Below, in pieces: positions 4,265 through 5,179 of a stretch of DNA of 5,179 bases. A program made the position numbers and the translations under genes. The DNA is from Alphaproteobacteria bacterium. Lineage in GTDB: Bacteria; Pseudomonadota; Alphaproteobacteria; CBDBCS01; JAHZLG01. The DNA lies in NCBI GenBank assembly GCA_022599995.1, contig JAHZLG010000252.1, forward strand, positions 1 through 5,179, in the 5' to 3' direction. The notes under the pieces are model-generated. The model had not been told where the DNA came from. It saw only the letters and a program-made list of their open reading frames with translations, and made no database searches. Every line of letters begins with the position of its first letter. Within the stretch, counting starts at the first letter, position 1.

Positions 4265-5050
4265 ATGATATACCAGCTCCGAGGCACCATCGTGGAGATG
4301 CAACCCGCGGGCAGTGGCACCTTTCTCATCCTTGATGTGGGCGGGGTCGGCTATGGCGTGCACTCGGTTTGGCGATGGGACGAGGCGTCACAGCACGATC
4401 AGGCGTCACAGCACGATCAGGCGTCACAGCACGAGCAGGCGTTGCAGGGCAAGGCACAACCAATCCCGTCGGCCAACGACACACTGCCACCGATTCAAGA
4501 AGAACGGGCGAGCCCGGCATTGGTGACCCTGCGCACCTACCTGCATATTCGCGAGGATGCGTGGACTCTCTACGGCTTTCACACCGACCTAGAGCGCAAG
4601 CTATTTGAAACCCTGATCACGGTAAAAGGTGTTAGCCCCCGCCTTGCCGTCGAGACGATCAGTGCCCTCACTGTCGAGACCGTGCTGGTGAGTTTGGCCG
4701 AGCAGAATGCTGCCGTGCTCGGAACTGTAGCCGGGGTTGGCAAAAAACTGGCAACGCGCTTGGTGACCGAGTTGGCGGAGAAGAGCGGTGACATCATCCA
4801 GCGTTTCAACGTATCGCTTCCCCAGTCATCGGGCGATCCGTCGTCCCAAGGGATTGCTCCACCCCCGCAGCCCGATGACAAGAGCACCAGTCCAGCCCTT
4901 CATCGTGCCCGTGTTGCCTTGCGCGGCCTAGGGTTTAGCGACAAAGAAATCGGTTTTGCCGAGCAGGAAATCATGAATTCTGCCGATAACCTGCTTTTGG
5001 AATCATCAGATGAATCCGTTATTCTCGGTGCTTTCTTGAAGGTGCTGTAG
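4265..5050 (+). CDS. ruvA: RuvA, Holliday junction-binding protein, with a repeat insertion
   Basis: RuvA binds four-way DNA junctions as a tetramer and loads the RuvB motor for branch migration. The protein has 261 residues, against 203 in E. coli. Domain I (OB-fold) shows MIYQLRGTIVE (1-11), DVGGVGYGVH (24-33) and REDAWTLYGF (96-105). The latter keeps the acidic-pin residues Glu97 and Asp98 (E. coli E55 and D56). Between His33 and this motif are about 38 extra residues, including three ASQHD repeats (41-57). Domain II has two helix-hairpin-helix motifs, KGVSPRLA (121-128) and AGVGKKLATRL (156-166); the first has Ser124 where Gly is usual. A Pro/Ser/Gln-rich linker with PPP at 199-201 leads to domain III (about 211-261), which contacts RuvB. 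The start matches the family MIxxLRG N-terminus but has a weak ribosome site, so coupling to upstream translation is possible. Confidence 0.94.
   Translation: MIYQLRGTIVEMQPAGSGTFLILDVGGVGYGVHSVWRWDEASQHDQASQHDQASQHEQALQGKAQPIPSANDTLPPIQEERASPALVTLRTYLHIREDAWTLYGFHTDLERKLFETLITVKGVSPRLAVETISALTVETVLVSLAEQNAAVLGTVAGVGKKLATRLVTELAEKSGDIIQRFNVSLPQSSGDPSSQGIAPPPQPDDKSTSPALHRARVALRGLGFSDKEIGFAEQEIMNSADNLLLESSDESVILGAFLKVL
4382..4453 (+). repeat. 18-base in-frame tandem repeat inside ruvA
   Basis: Units at 4382-4399, 4400-4417 and 4418-4435 read CAGGCGTCACAGCACGAT with one or two base changes. A degenerate fourth unit is at 4436-4453. Each encodes six residues, (E/Q)ASQH(D/E), so copy-number change keeps the frame. 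The near identity of the first three units suggests recent expansion. Confidence 0.9.
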
Positions 5051-5051
5051 C

Positions 5052-5179
5052 ATGCCAACCTGGCTATTGTACTGTCTTGCAGTCATGGCGTGGGGCACCT
5101 CTTGGTATGCTATCACGCTCCACTTAGATGCCGCGCCGTTATTCCTTTCGATTGGCTATCGGTTCGTTCTTGCGAGTGC
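5052..5179 (+). CDS. EamA/DMT-family transporter, N-terminal fragment (cut by window edge)
   Basis: Only 42 residues are visible. They fit the start of a drug/metabolite transporter (EamA) protein: a first membrane helix at about residues 4-22 containing the motif WGTSWYAI, then a short loop and SIGYRFVLA, which matches the start of helix 2 in this family. Such proteins have about ten membrane helices and move small metabolites across the inner membrane; the substrate cannot be told. The ATG follows the ruvA stop after a single base and has GAAGG about 9 bases upstream, inside the end of ruvA. It is therefore very probably co-transcribed with ruvA, in the position where ruvB is usually found. 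Confidence 0.78.
   Translation, partial: MPTWLLYCLAVMAWGTSWYAITLHLDAAPLFLSIGYRFVLAS

Overview
The window looks like a chromosomal housekeeping region of an alphaproteobacterium. This is inferred from the secG-pyrG pair with an alphaproteobacterial-type SecG core and the yebC-ruvC-ruvA series. The DNA is moderately GC-rich. No rRNA, tRNA, CRISPR array, transposase or phage gene is visible. Six protein-coding genes are supported, two of them cut by the window edges.

Left part, minus strand (1-873): a good sigma70-type promoter (-35 at 868-873, -10 at 845-850) reads leftwards into secG (Sec translocon subunit) and then pyrG (CTP synthase), whose 3' part lies outside. PyrG appears to start at a GTG and to carry about 28 extra N-terminal residues.

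Divergent spacer (780-1189): a 410-base non-coding stretch holding two families of short G-rich tandem repeats (939-997 and 1007-1071). To its right, on the plus strand, is a gene for an exported DUF3179-domain protein (1190-2317) of unknown function. A CRISPR-repeat-like hairpin lies in its first codons, and a bulged hairpin spans its stop codon.

Right part, plus strand (2371-5179): a candidate promoter whose -10 box sits in the loop of a perfect 7-bp inverted repeat precedes yebC. Then come ruvC (Holliday-junction resolvase), ruvA (Holliday-junction-binding subunit of the RuvAB motor) and the beginning of an EamA/DMT-family transporter. The usual partner ruvB does not directly follow ruvA.

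The most unusual aspect is that both Holliday-junction proteins carry polar, His/Gln-rich insertions that their families normally lack. RuvC has about 40 extra residues between its second and third catalytic acidic positions. RuvA has about 38 in its N-terminal OB-fold, encoded partly by an 18-base in-frame tandem repeat. The ruvC-ruvA spacer is itself a pyrimidine-rich repeat whose complement is a strong G-quadruplex candidate. Simple-sequence expansion therefore occurs at several places in this genome, both between and inside essential-type genes. I see no clear evidence of a new multi-gene system. The unusual insertions and the repeats are the best leads.
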